A stretch of DNA of 64,000 nt from Myrmaecium sp. VS I D KN 1 (Eukaryota; Ascomycota; Dothideomycetes; Valsariales; Valsariaceae), in contig JADQAV010000017.1 in the NCBI GenBank assembly GCA_019775845.1, positions 124,001 through 188,000 of the forward strand, written 5' to 3'. Below the pieces are notes generated by a model that worked only from the letters and a program-made list of their open reading frames with translations, made no database searches and was not told the DNA's origin. Position numbers and translations under genes: made by a program. This document shows positions 12,044 through 23,529 of this stretch, in pieces. The first letter of the stretch is position 1, and every line of letters starts with the position of its first letter.

Positions 12044-13193
12044 ATGGATATCGTCCTTGAGGTGTTCGACACCTTCATCGGGGACCGCATGTACTCGGCC
12101 CTCTACCCCAACCCGTTGGCCAAGAGCGGCTTCAGCACGAGTCCCAACGCGACCTACACCGGCTTCGATGCCCCGGCCATCTCCACCTGGCAGTACAAGC
12201 CCGCCAGCTCCTACATCTCCATTCCGCCCAGTGAGTACGCCTACCTGAGCGGCTGGGCGCGTGACGATCCCATCCGGCAGTTCATCAGCCTGTTCCTGAT
12301 CACCTGGTGAGTTACGCTGAGCTGCGAGCGAGCGATTGCGCCGTGCATACGCGTGTATCGTCAATCAATCGACACACGTTACTGACCGTTGCAGGCTTTT
12401 CGGCAATGTCATCTACTTCGTCTTCGCCACCTTCTCGTACGTCTTCATCTTCGACAAGTCAACCTTCAACCACCCCAAGTACCTCAAGAACCAGATGCGG
12501 AAGGAGATTGCCCAATCCTGCAAGGCCTTCCCCCTCATGGCCTTCTTCACCGCCCCGCTCTTCCTGCTCGAGTGCCGTGGCTACAGCAAGATCTACGACT
12601 CGACCGCCGACGGGCCCGGCACCTGGTACAACTACGCCCAGTTCCCGCTCTTCATCATGTTCACCGACTTCTGCATCTACTGGATCCACCGCTGGCTGCA
12701 CCACCCCTTGATCTACAAGCACCTCCACAAGCCGCACCACAAGTGGATCATGCCGACCCCGTACGCGTCCCACGCCTTCCACTTCCTGGACGGGTACGCC
12801 CAGGGCCTGCCCTACCACATCTTCCCCTTCCTCTTCCCCCTCCAGAAGTTCGCCTACATCTTCCTCTTCACCTTCATCAACATCTGGACGGTCATGATCC
12901 ACGACGGCGAGTACATCGCCGAGTCGCCCATCATCAACGGCGCGGCCTGCCACACCATGCACCACCTCTACTTCAACTACAACTACGGCCAGTTCACCAC
13001 GCTCTGGGACCGCATCGGCAACAGCTACCGCAAGCCCAACGACGAGCTCTTCCGCAAGGAGCTCAAGATGTGCCAGACCGAGTGGAAGAAGCAGGTCGCC
13101 GAGATGGAGACGATCCAGAAGCAGGTCGAGGGCGAGGACGACCGCGAGTACGACGAGGGTACCGCCGCTGCGGGCGCCAAGAAGACGCAGTAG
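12044..13193 (+). CDS. erg3: C-5 sterol desaturase (Erg3)
   Basis: Delta7-sterol 5(6)-desaturase of ergosterol synthesis, a di-iron ER membrane enzyme that introduces the C-5(6) double bond into episterol-type sterols. Exons are 12044-12306 and 12395-13193, with an 88-bp intron that splits a Trp codon; the product is 353 residues, normal for the family. The three His clusters of the fatty-acid hydroxylase superfamily are intact: H186-x3-H190 (HRWLHH), H199-x2-H202-H203 (HKPHH) and H274-x2-H277-H278 (HTMHH). Hydrophobic segments lie at about 85-105, 130-148, 170-186 and 228-256. The start has a good context (CGCCACCATGG). The C-terminus is acidic and lysine-rich. A CT-rich leader precedes the gene. 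It converges on the GNAT gene, with 672 bp between the stops. Paralogues are common in filamentous fungi, so it may not be the only copy. Confidence 0.95.
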
Positions 13194-13865
13194 AGCTTCG
13201 ATCTTTCGGGGGGTTTCCCCCTTTTTGCGGCCGGGGCCCGTTGAATCATTGTCATCGCATCCCGGACCGTTTTATGTTAATTTCTTGTACTGTCCACCGA
13301 AAAACGGCGTTTATTTCATTTGGGTGATGGGGGAGGATCCATGGTGCAACGACGACGACGACCCGTTCGTCGTTGTGCCTTGGCTTTTTGTTTTTCTTTT
13401 CCTTTTCTTCTTTGCGGTTGCGACGAGTGCCCTATACGCACAGAGTGTTATGAGAAAGGCAAATGGGTTCTTTTTTTTTCTTCTTCTCTAATGGCTTTTG
13501 GTTGGCTGGGGAGTAGAGAGGAGGCGGGGAGAGAGGAGACGCAACAGCAAAGGGGAAGGTAGTAGAGAGGGGGTGTTGATGGAGGCGTGGTTTTGCTTCC
13601 AATCCTCTTCTTTCTTCTCTTCTTCACCTTTCCTGTTTCTTTTTTTGATGATGAATCCTAATAATTTTCGAGTATGAGAAGCGCTATTTGTTTGTTTGAA
13701 TGTTCGTTGTAACCTCGTTCGTTTTTCTCAAAGAAAAGTCGACTCGAGAGAAGAAAGGGGCGTTAGTGGTGGCGGTCGATGATGTTTCGATTCGATCAAT
13801 CGATGACGGCGTGAAAAAAAGACTTGTATTTATATATAATCAACCCATCATCTCACCCACCCCTC
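13194..13865. other. Convergent 3' region between erg3 and GNAT gene
   Basis: No gene seen. The region is T-rich on the plus strand (TTTTTCTTTTCC tracts at 13385-13410 and 13469-13490) and should hold both 3' untranslated ends. Confidence 0.6.
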
Positions 13866-14879
13866 CTAAACCGTCACCGTCACCACCATCCCCGCCGCCT
13901 TCTCCTTCGCCTTCTCCGCCGCCTCCGCCGTCGGCCACCACCCCATGCCCCTCCGTCCCAAGCCCTCCGCCGCACCAACCTCCACCTCCTCCTCTACCAC
14001 CTCCTCCCCATCCCCCTCCTTCCTCACCCACGTCCGCAACCCCACAAACCCGACCCGCTCATACAACCGCCGCCCCGCCGGACTGGCCATGAGTCGCACC
14101 ATGCCCAACCCGGATTCAGATTCGTCTCGCCGCACAACATCCATCCCCCACCCCAACAACCGCCTCCCCACCCCCCGGCGCTGGGCGGACGGGTGCACGA
14201 GCAAAGCCCGCAGATCGAGACGCTGGGGCGGCGACCAGGGGGGGAGTTCGGCGGCTGCGGGGCGGGTGCGGGCGCTGGGGTCCGTCGGAGCAAGGCTGCT
14301 CCGGTTGAGACGCAAGAGGGTTGTGTAGGTGGAGGACAGCGAGGTGAGGGCGCGTTCGATCGCTGGCGTTTAGCTGGTTAGTCGTAGTAGCGGATGAAGG
14401 AAGGAAAGGGGAGGGGATGTACCGCGATCGAATCGTTCGGACCAAGAGTACGCCAGTTCATCCCGACCCCAGCTCCAGCTCCAAGCATCGCCCTCCCACC
14501 CCCGCCCATCGCGGATCACGTTCCACACCGCGAACCCGATGACCGTCTCCTCTTCCTCTTCCTCTTTCTCTTCCTGCTCCGCGGCTCCGTCCGCCCCGTC
14601 GGACTCGCGGCGGAGAACGGCGACCCAGGTCCGCGCCCCCGGCGCAAAGACCCAGGCTTTGATCTTGCCAACGAGGGAGGCGCGGGCCGGGGAGAGGGGG
14701 TCGGCGGCGGCGACGGCAGCGCTGGCGGCGAGGCCGGGGAGGTCGGGGCCGACGGCGATGAGGAGGGTGGTCATGGATGGGATGTGATGGCGGCGGAAGG
14801 GGATGATGGCGATGTTGGCGGAGGTGGGGGTGGTTGCGGAGGGCGGGGATGTGGGTTCGGTGGTGAGGGTGTCGGCCAT
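13866..14879 (-). CDS. GNAT-family N-acetyltransferase
   Basis: Probable acetyl-CoA-dependent acyltransferase of unknown substrate. Exons on the minus strand are 14879-14423 and 14362-13866, with a 60-bp intron (donor GTACAT, branch CTAAC, acceptor GCCAG); the product is 317 residues. The acetyl-CoA-binding motif A is clear at about 203-224: LRALLVHPSAQRRGVGRRLL, with the Q/R-x-x-G-x-G signature at QRRGVG. The following RLMASPAGRRLYERVGFV matches motif B of the fold (xxGxxLYxxxGF). The N-terminal part carries an acidic low-complexity run (EEKEEEEEE) inside the first strands, just before VIGFAVWNV. The ATG at 14879 (MADTL) was used because upstream in-frame codons lack an ATG. The sequence is very GC-rich, so the opposite strand carries long meaningless frames. 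Family call is firm, function unknown. Confidence 0.8.
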
Positions 14880-15374
14880 GGTGATGGTCAATGGACGGAA
14901 TGCCGCTGGATTGGATGATCGGAGTGAAAGGAGGAAGGAAAAGAAGAAGAACCCGTGAGAGGGTGTGATAGAAAGCTAGTAAGTAACCCTGGTGAAGATT
15001 ATTGATCTCTGTCTCCCTCTCTCTCTCTCTTCTATCTCTGTCATCCGGGATAGAAGGCCAAATTCTATGAAAGAGCAAAGATCTCTTGGGGGCAGTTCTT
15101 GAGAAGAAAAACAAAGCAATCCATCAAAGAAAAAAGAGGAAACTCCACACATGTAAATAACTTTTCTCGCGCCCAGATGACTCCCAGATCAGGCCGGGGT
15201 GCCGGGTAAATCGATGTACCACCACCCGCGGTTGCAGAGGCAAAAAGCTAAACATGCTAGCCCGGTTAGGCAAAGGCGAGCGCTACGCGTTCCCCCGTTG
15301 CACGACCGCAAGGCTGAACGAGCACAGTGCACAGTGCACAACACCAACAACTCCTCCCAGCCAGTCAAAGCGAT
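14880..15374. other. Promoter-side gap of the GNAT gene
   Basis: No gene seen. A CT microsatellite (CTCCCTCTCTCTCTCTCT) lies at about 15011-15030. Confidence 0.5.
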
Positions 15375-17318
15375 TTAGTGCTTGTGAGGGTGGACATGCG
15401 CATGTCCGTGATGGCTGTGATCATGGTCATCCACCTCAACCACGTCCTTCTCCCACTCGGCCCAGAACTCATCGTTCCACAGCCGACGCAGCTTTTGCTG
15501 CTTCCGCTCCTCGCAATCCGTCCGCCGCATAATTTTCTCCCACTGCTTGAACTCCTCATCGTCAAGCAGACAGTCGTTCAGCGCCTTTTCGATCGCGGGA
15601 CGGTCCAGGTTCTCGCCGATGAAGACGATCTCATTGCGGCGGTCCTTCCATTCACCCTCGAAATCCGCCCGCACGCTCGCGGCCACCTCCGGGTCCACGC
15701 TCCAGTCTTCCTCGGGCAGCTCCGAGAACCATGGCTGGTCGCCCTGGATGCTGAGGATGGCACCCGCGGTGCTCCAGCCGCCCATCCAGTTCGGGCTGGT
15801 CGCGAACCAGAGCGTGCCCTTGGAGCGGTGCATCTTGGCGAAGAGCGGGTGGGCGCGCTTGTTGGCGAGGATGGTCTCGTTGGAGATGACGTCGAGAGAG
15901 GAGGCGGCTGTGGACGCGCCAGAGGCGGCCGAGGCGGAGTCGTCGTCCACCATCTCAGTATCGGTTGATTCCTGACCGTCAGCCTCCTCTTCGTCCTCCT
16001 CCATCTCACCATCATCTTCTTCCCCGTCATCGTCGGCGTCTTCCTGCACGAGGATGAAGTTGCCTTTGAGGAGGTTGTACAACTTTTCCGGGTTAAATGG
16101 GCGACGCGACTCGTAGACGAAGCTCCCGATGTTATATCTGCAGAAGAGATCAGCAGCCGTGACCGACGCTGGGAGAAATGATGGCACTCACTCCAAGGTC
16201 TCCGGCTTCGGCACCTGCCTATTCCTACCGTTGATCTTCATGCTCATCGTCTCCTTGATGCTGTGCAGCCAACCGGCACTGGTGACCGCCTCGCCGAGGT
16301 TGAACATGCCCGTTCCCAGCAACTCCTTGGGGTCGACACGGCCTTTCTTGCACTCGATAATCTTCGCCTTCCGGTTGAGCTTGCGGACGAAGTCGCACAC
16401 TCGCTTTCGCGTTGCCACATCCACGAGATCGATCTTGTTCACCAGCACCACGTCCGCAAACTCGATCTGCTCCGCGAACAACTCCGAGATGGTCCGCTCG
16501 TCCTCCTCCGGCACCTCGTCCTTGTTGAACCGGTCCGTCAAGAACTCACCCGTCTCAAACTCGGAGAAAAAGCGGAACGCATCCACGACGGTGACTGCGG
16601 TGTCGAGCTTCGCAATCTTGTCGAGGCCGCCAATCTCCGCACTGCACAAAATAAAGATGGAGATTAGAACTCATCGGCTTATAGCAAAGGAAAAAGGGGT
16701 CACCCAGGACGTACAGCTTCTTAAGGAGATCCCTCTCCTCCTGGCTCACACCCTCGTCCATCTCCATCGCCTCGCCCAGCTCGGTAGCGAAGGTCTCGGC
16801 AACCTGCATGGGCTCGCTGATCCCGCTGCTCTCCACGATCACGTACTCGACCTCGCCGCTCCAGGCCAGCCGGGCCAGCTCGGCCAGCAGGTCACCCCGC
16901 AGCGTGCAGCAGATGCAGCCGTTCTGCATGCGCACCAGGGAGCCCGAGGCCGCGGCTGACGAGGGCATCACCTTGCTGATGGTGCTCGCGTCGATGTTCA
17001 GCGAGGCCATGTCGTTGACGATGATGGCGGTCTTGTAGGTGTTGGAGGGCGAGGTGAGGAGGTGGGTCAGGAGGGTGGTCTTGCCGGAGCCCTGTTGGTG
17101 AAAGAGATATGTCAGTAGGGCTCTTGTCAAGGCAGAGGGTGACAGGGAGGAGAGTAGATCACAACGAAGCATGAGTGTTGTGAAGACGGGATGGATATGG
17201 AGACGAAAGAGAGGAAAGGACATACCAAGAATCCAGACAGGACAGTGACCGGCAGCCTCTTGTCCTCAAGCTTATCAGCCGGCGAGGTGCCGCTGTCTCT
17301 ACGCTCGCAAGCAGCCAT
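15375..17318 (-). CDS. CobW/G3E-family GTPase, putative metallochaperone
   Basis: COG0523-type P-loop GTPase; family members hand metals, often zinc, to target enzymes. Exons on the minus strand are 17318-17226, 17091-16715, 16641-16192 and 16137-15375, giving 560 residues. The first intron falls inside the Walker A motif, which is restored as GFLGSGKTT (29-37). The metal-binding CxCC motif is CICC at 90-93, followed by ESSGISEP and the guanine-specificity motif NKID. The CobW C-terminal domain (LWFATSPNWMGGWSTAG ... DRRNEIVFIGENLD) is preceded by a long acidic/Ser insert. The protein ends in a histidine-rich tail (HDHSHHGHAHVHPHKH), a likely metal-binding site. The N-terminus lacks the CPELVPI motif by which ZNG1 proteins bind methionine aminopeptidase, so I do not call it ZNG1. 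Metal identity and client are not visible from the sequence. Confidence 0.88.
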
Positions 17319-18641
17319 AATGCAACGGATGGGGGGAGGGGAAGAGGACAGAGTGTGGGTAGGATGGAAGGAAAAGAGAGTGTCAATTCCCGTTGAGAAC
17401 CTTATACGGCTACGCAGTCGTCGCAGGCTCGCCGGAAAGACTCGAAGGGGGAAAGAGACGGGAGCCGTCCTCAGAAGATCAGCGGTGGTTATAGATGTAA
17501 CCGTGGAGAGAGAAAAGAGCAGAAAAAGGTCCAGAGAATCAGAAGCAGAGCCGTGTCCGAGAAAAGGACTGCCCTTTTATACCAGAGGCAGAGATAAGTA
17601 GTAGTATAGACCGTAAATTTACTCTTCTCGCCATCCTCCACCGAACCTTCCTATTCCGCCGACTCGAGAAACCGTCTTCATTCGCCATGCGGCCCTGTTG
17701 CGAGCAGTCACTGAGCACCTTGCTGGCTGCCTTGCCCGCCGACAAAGCTCAGCAGCTTTCCCGACCCGCTCATTGGCTGTGCGCTCACGTCAACCTTTTT
17801 TGAGGGGGCCGTGATTGGCTGGGGACTGCGGGATGCGCCAGTGCGGTGGGTGCAGAGGCCTCGGGAGTTTATCATCGTCCATGGAGAATTCTGTCGGTGG
17901 CTGTGGTCCTGGCCAGCAAGGTGCGAAGGGATGGAACCGATTCGTTGAGGGAGATATTAGAGAGGATGAGACTTTCGACTGCGGAATTTTTGACTGCGAG
18001 ATGAGATTAGTGACCTTCAACGGTTAGCATTAGCATTTGATGTACTACTTGGACTAGCCAGTACCAGAGGTAGTAATTCATTGCACTCACCATTCATCGT
18101 CGTGGTGGATTGGACGGGCGATTGGAGAGGAGATGGTTTATCAATCAGATCTGATAACGCACCATCTTGATCCCGGAACTGGAAAGAACAAGAGAGGAAA
18201 GGCATCAAGATCAGCATTACATCTAACGCGAGAAATGCTTCTATCGCGGGAGAAAAGATGCAGACATTGACGAGGACGGTGAAGACAAAGCTCATGAAAC
18301 GAATAACATGCAAATGGAATAGAGAAAATAAAGAAAATGAAAAGAAGAAAAATAAAAGAAGAAAAATAGAAGAAGAAAAATAGAAAAGGAGACAAAATAT
18401 GAAAAGAAAAAGGAAAAAGGAAGGGTATTCACATCCAAGCCCGAGACGGAATCCAGCACATGCATCATCATCCACAGACACACCCAGAGAGAGATATATA
18501 CAACGACAGCCCCATGATCTTCAATACACGCCCCAGAACAGCCACCCTTCACTCCAAAAATGGGAGAGAAATAAACCAGAGAAATGCATCAAATCCGCTT
18601 TTCCCCAGTAGGAGACCAATTAGAAAAGAAAAACAAGACCA
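17319..18641. other. Gap between CobW gene and NIPA gene
   Basis: No confident gene. A minus-strand pattern ATGAATG|GTGAGTG at 18097-18089 followed by GCTAAC and an acceptor at 17995-17994 could splice a 42-codon frame ending at 17872; support is weak. A purine-rich A tract on the plus strand spans about 18317-18425. Confidence 0.4.
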
Positions 18642-21139
18642 TCACCCACTCCCCTCCCCTCTCTCTGCTCCTGCCGCAAGATCACCGCCCTCCACCACCG
18701 CCCCTCCTGCCACCGCCGGTCCCGGACCACCCGTCCGTCCACCACCACCACCACCACCCCGTCCCCCCAGTCCCCCAAGCCAGCCCCCAAAAACAAGACT
18801 CGCACTCCTCGTCCGCGTCCCTCCGCCAGCAGCCGCCGCATCAGCAGGAGCACCCGCAGAACCACCCTCCGCCGCCGCCCCCGCACCTTCTCCCGCACCT
18901 TCTCCCTCCCCTTCCTCAGCCCCTTCACTAATCGACCCGTACCGCAACCCGCGTCCAACCACGCCGCCACTGCTCCGCACCGCCCGGAGATCCCCCAGCC
19001 CCCGCGCCACCGCCTGCAAGCTCCCGCTCAGCGGCGTCGCCAGTAGCGGCGTCTGCATCAGGCTGCCCCGGCGCTGCTGGTGGTTGGAGTGATGCTGCGG
19101 CTCGCCGTCGCGCTTGGGCGTCGCCGCGACGGTGGTTCCGGGGGTGCCGCCGCGGGAGCGGGGAGGATGCTGGTGATGAGGGTGCTGGCCCGCCGAGCCG
19201 GGCGGTACGATGCCTGCGCGCTCGAGGCGGGTGCGCGGGGTCGTGCTGGTTGGTGTCGCGGGCTGGTGAGGGTGGGCGATGTGGAGGGCCATGTCGGATG
19301 CGCCGCGGGCTGGAGTCGTCGGACGTGGCAGGGAAGCGTGGTCGTTGGGCGCGCCTCCCTCGGTGGAGGAGAGCGTAGGGATGAGTTCGGGCGCGGAGTG
19401 AATGGATGTGAGGTTGTGCGGAGGTGGCGGGGGAGGCTTGTCGAGCGAGAGCGGAGGGTGTTTCGGTGGGGATGCCGTCGCGGAGGTGGACGTTGAGTCG
19501 AGCCAAGGATTGGCGGTGAGTGGGGATGTGCCCGTTTGGGGCGTGAGGGTGATCGCTGGGGTTGGCGCGACAGAAAGCCCAGCGGAGTGAGGTTGCGAGT
19601 CGGAAGGCTCGTCGGTATAGGGTTCCTGAACACCATGCTGATCAGCAGCAGGGAGCCGGCGGCTGCGGGTTCCTTCCACGGAACCGTCCTCGACCTCGTC
19701 GCGGTATCGTTCTCCATCCACCAGATTGATCGCAGCATGGGTTTCCGGCGCGATGTCCGCGTCATGATGAGGCGGTCTCCCGGTCGTGATCAGCCAGACG
19801 CCCATGAAGGTCATGGCACAGCCGCCGACGAACTTGCCCGCTTGCTCGGCGGACGTCCGCTCAAAGTCACGGTACAGAATAGCGGAACCCAGGATGACGG
19901 ACAGCGTGAAGAGGACAAACTGCGTGGGGATAACTTGAGTCGAGTCGAACCGCTGCAGCGCGCGGTTGACATACTTGATCTGGAGGATGGCACTGCTGAG
20001 CAGGACGAAGATCAAAAGGTACGTAATTGGGAAGGTGAGCGCGTGGAAGACGGTGTACGAGAGCATCGACGCCACTCCCTTCGTAGATAGTGCCGTGTAG
20101 CCACCTGCAAAGACGGTCAGAAACACCCTCAAAACCTCCCACCCTGGGGAACGCCTCCCGATCACTCACCCAGCAATCCGACCAGCCCCAAATCGATAAA
20201 GATGTTCTTCTGCCCATACTTCCGGCTCACCACCATCAGGAACACGATCAAGCCCAGCGAGATCCCCAAGTACGTCTCGAACTCCCAGGTCGAGATGAGA
20301 TCCCAGATGTCCTCCGGCCCCAGCTTCGGGTTGTTGCTCTTCGCGCTCAGCACCACCGTCACCGCCCCGGCGACCGCGACCACGACCCCGAGCCCGTCCC
20401 GGCGCCGGAACGGCTCCTTGAGCATGAACGGCGCGATGATGCAGTTCGAGATCAGTGCGACCACCCCGAGCGGGCTCACGATCGACGCCGGCGCGAAGCC
20501 GTACGCCAAAAAGTTGCCCGCCTCCCCCATCACCATCATCACGATGCCCGCCCACCAGTACGGGCTGCGCAGGTAGCTCTTCCGGCCCTCCCGGCCCGCC
20601 GTCCGTCCCAGCTCCTTCGCCCGCTCCTTCGCCGAACTTCCCCTTCTGTTGTCCTGCTGTCCCCGTCCCAGCACACCCTCCTCGTCCGTCTCCCCATCCA
20701 ACCCAAGCAAGCCCGTCGCCTCCGTGCTCTCCTCATCGTCCCGATACTCCTCCCCGACCGCCATCCGGTTCGCCCAGGCCCGCTCCTCCGCCACGCGCTC
20801 CTGCTCCTGATCCCCGGCCCTAGCTCCAGCCCCGCCGTGATCCTTCCTCAGCCGCATGTGCGCGTACTTCTGCATGTTCAGCGCGAAGGAGATGAGCACG
20901 TTCCCGCCGATCGCCGTCGCGATCCCGATCAGCGAGGACCAGTTGCCCGTGTGGTCGTGGTCGTGGTCGTGGCCAAGGTCGGCCGGCGCGCCGATGCCGA
21001 CGCCGGTCGCATTCGAGGACGTCGAGGCGGCCGAGATGGCCGTCGAGAGGAGCAGGGACGGGTTCGAGGTCGGAATCGCGCCAGCGGCCATGCCCGTGGC
21101 TATGGCCATGGCCGATGAGGCGGTGAAGGGTAGTATCAT
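18642..21139 (-). CDS. NIPA-type magnesium transporter (DUF803 family)
   Basis: Multi-pass membrane protein of the NIPA/DUF803 family within the drug/metabolite transporter superfamily; animal members carry Mg2+. Exons on the minus strand are 21139-20170 and 20104-18642, with a 65-bp intron inside a Gly codon; the product is 810 residues. I count about nine membrane segments, for example SSLIGIATAIGGNVLISFAL, AGIVMMVMGEAGNFLAYGF, SPLGVVALISNCIIAPFML, GVVVAVAGAVTVVLS, and later ones to GGCAMTFMGVWLITT at about 440. The APASIVSPLGVVALISNCII stretch is the family hallmark. A hydrophilic loop between segments 1 and 2 is charged and disordered. Ahead of segment 1 is a HDHDHDH run, a possible metal site. 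The last roughly 350 residues are Pro/Ser/Thr/Gly-rich and disordered, making the protein about twice as long as animal NIPAs. Ion specificity is inferred from family only. Confidence 0.87.
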
Positions 21140-22113
21140 AGCGGAGCAGATCGATCGGCGTTGCGCGTCGCGAAAGGAAATCGACGAGAGGTAGCGGTGC
21201 GATCGTTCCCTGAAGTAGTCGAAGATAGCTGAAGGAGATTATATGGACTCGTCCGATGCAAAGCGTAGGCGCCAGGAAGCAACCGTCAACGGCGTCGACG
21301 ACGTAGACTCTAGAGACAGCGACAAGAAGGACGACATGTACAAGCTCTCGCAAGCAAGCAAGCAAGCAGCAGTTCGCAGTTCGGACACACGCAGCGATCC
21401 GCCGTCTCACGGCATGGTCTCCGTCGGGCAGGCAAAAAGGTGGGGAGGAAGATGGATAACTTCGTACTATGTATTAATATAAATACGAGGGGAAGGGCGG
21501 AGAGAAAAAGAAAATAGCGAGGTTGGTAATATTGAGTGGTGAAAGTGGAGGAGGAAGAGGAGGAGGAGGAGGAGGAGGAGGAGAAGAAGAAAGAGGAGTG
21601 ACGGATGCAAGAGTGAGCGAGCGACTTTGCAGGACCAGCAGCGCAGGATCCCCAGCTTGGTTGGAGCTTTCCAAGTTCTGCCCAGGCAGCAGGTGGGTGA
21701 GAGTGAGAGAGGCCCTGGCCCGGATGCCGAGGTACCGCCTGGTGACATCCGCCCCGATTGACAACAGACAGGGAAAACAACGGAAGCGAAGCGAAGGGAA
21801 ACGGTCCGAGCAAGTTCCACGGGCTTCCGGTGTATGATAGTAGCCTAACCGCTCAGGCCGCATATAAATATCATCACCTCGTCCGGATGAAGACAGTTAA
21901 CAAGGTGACATCTCTCTCAATCGATTTGGTAAATATCTACTGTAAATATATTGTATCCTAACTCATATCCTACCCATGCCTTTTTTTTTCTTCTAGTAAT
22001 ACATATTCAAAAGCATCTCTTTCCCCCTCCGCGCTCGCTCATACGCTACACAATAAAACAGTGTCGAACGAAACAAGACAACACTGATCCCACTGCAAAT
22101 TCTCATGTTTTGC
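21140..22113. other. Gap between NIPA gene and crd1
   Basis: No gene seen. A purine tract with GGA repeats spans about 21541-21599, so the NIPA-sense strand is pyrimidine-rich there. CAAG repeats lie at 21349-21367. Confidence 0.5.
21541..21599. repeat. Purine-rich GGA tract
   Basis: Nearly all-purine stretch with at least seven consecutive GGA units, upstream of the NIPA gene. On the gene's sense strand it is a polypyrimidine tract, a common promoter feature in filamentous fungi. Confidence 0.7.
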
Positions 22114-23529
22114 TCACCTTTCCTTTTCTTCATCACTCTCCTCCCCCCTCATCCACAGCAACCCACTCAATCCCACCACCCCCGCCATACAGACCCCAAT
22201 GATCGCTCTCCCCCTGAAGCCCTGCTTCCTCTTGAGCGCCTCGTTCTCCCCAAGAATGCGCACCGCCTTTCTATTAAACGCATAGCTCATCCCGCTCCAC
22301 GCCGTCGTGCCCGCCACGATCGTCTGCAAGGCCCGCATCCCCGTCGCGATCGACTCTTCCCCACCAAACGCGCCCACGACCGCATCCCGCACACCTCCGA
22401 CCGTCTCCGCCTGCGCCGCCACGGCCGCTTGATCCACGCCAGGAACCGAAATCAGCAACGGCAAGGCGAGCGTGCCGCCGATGAGGATGAGCTGGAGGAA
22501 GGTGTTGAACTTCGACACCGCCGTGGGGTGGACCTCAGCCGACGGGAGGGAGAAGTCCCAGTACCGGGCCAACGTCTTGGGCGCCGGCAAGGACGCCCAG
22601 CGGTAGTAGATGGCGGCGATGGCGAGGCTAATGTCGCGGCCGAGGATCAGGGTGGCAAGGGGTACTAGCATAGCAAAGTCAGAGATGAACCGGGTTGGTC
22701 TGATTTTCCTCAACTCGGGATGATCACGTACGTGGCAAGGTCCCCTTGACGGCGAGACACACCACCGTGATGGTCATGAGCGTCTTGTCCGCCATCGGAT
22801 CCACCACGCTCCCGACCACCGTCTGGAGCTTCCACTTCCGCGCCATCCAGCCGTCCACCATGTCGGTGATGCCGGCGTAGGCGAAGAGGCCCACGGCCCA
22901 GAGGTGCTGATCATGAAGGATCAGATAGCCGACCACCGGCGCGGCCACGAGCCGGGAGAAGGTGAGGATGTTGGGAAGGTTGTAGATGTTTTCGCGCGGG
23001 GTGAAGTTGGAGATCTTGGCCAGGTTCTGTTTAAGCTTGTCGCGGAGGGGTGGCTTGGAGCCGGCTGGTTGCGTCGGTGGCTAGATGGAAGGAGAAAGGT
23101 TAGCCACGGGATGACAGCGTGCCAATCGATTTTTTTCAAGCGTGGGATCATGATTCCATCCTCTTGATCCGGGATTTGCAAAGCTCTTCCAGCCTGATCA
23201 AAACAACAGCAAGATGAACTCCCACACGCATCCCAGAAAGAACAGAGGAGAAAGAAAGAGTCAAGTCCACCCACCTTCTGCCTCTTCCCATCACCCTCCC
23301 CCCCCCGCCGTCCCTCCGTTCCAAGCCACCTCAGCCCGCCCAGAGCAGCAGGTCGAGCAGCAAGCGGCCGGCCCAAACCCCGTCCTACAACAGCATCGAC
23401 CGAGCAGCAGCGCATGCAGCCCGACCACCGCGCACGTCCGGCCATCCTCTCCGGCGCCAGGAACAACACGGGGAGGGAGGAAGCCGACACCGCAGCAACC
23501 GGCGCGATCCCTCGTCGGAACGCCATCAT
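22114..23529 (-). CDS. crd1: Cardiolipin synthase, mitochondrial (Crd1-like)
   Basis: CDP-alcohol phosphatidyltransferase, most likely the inner-membrane enzyme joining CDP-diacylglycerol and phosphatidylglycerol to make cardiolipin. Exons on the minus strand are 23529-23275, 23080-22732 and 22664-22114; the first intron is long for this window (194 bp). Product 384 residues. The catalytic signature D-x2-DG-x2-AR-x8-G-x3-D-x3-D is complete at 158-183 (DMVDGWMAR ... GSVVDPMAD). NIYNLPNILTFSRLVAAPVV (116-135) is the typical start of the catalytic domain. The N-terminal 85 residues are rich in Arg, Ala and Gly with few acidic residues until about 75, fitting a mitochondrial presequence. Two ATGs in tandem open the frame (23529 and 23526). 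The C-terminus ends with a membrane helix (AIIGVCMAGVVGLSGLLWM). Phosphatidylglycerol-phosphate synthase is a less likely alternative, since fungal Pgs1 is of the phospholipase D type. Confidence 0.88.

Noticed and set aside
12389-13327. Long plus-strand frame of 312 codons overlapping erg3
   Set aside because: It is a shifted-frame shadow of the GC-rich erg3 exon, Leu/Pro/Arg-rich and without family features.
13866-21139. Secondary-metabolite or other functional gene cluster
   Set aside because: Neighbouring genes (acetyltransferase, metallochaperone, Mg transporter, cardiolipin synthase) have no shared pathway, and no backbone synthase is present.
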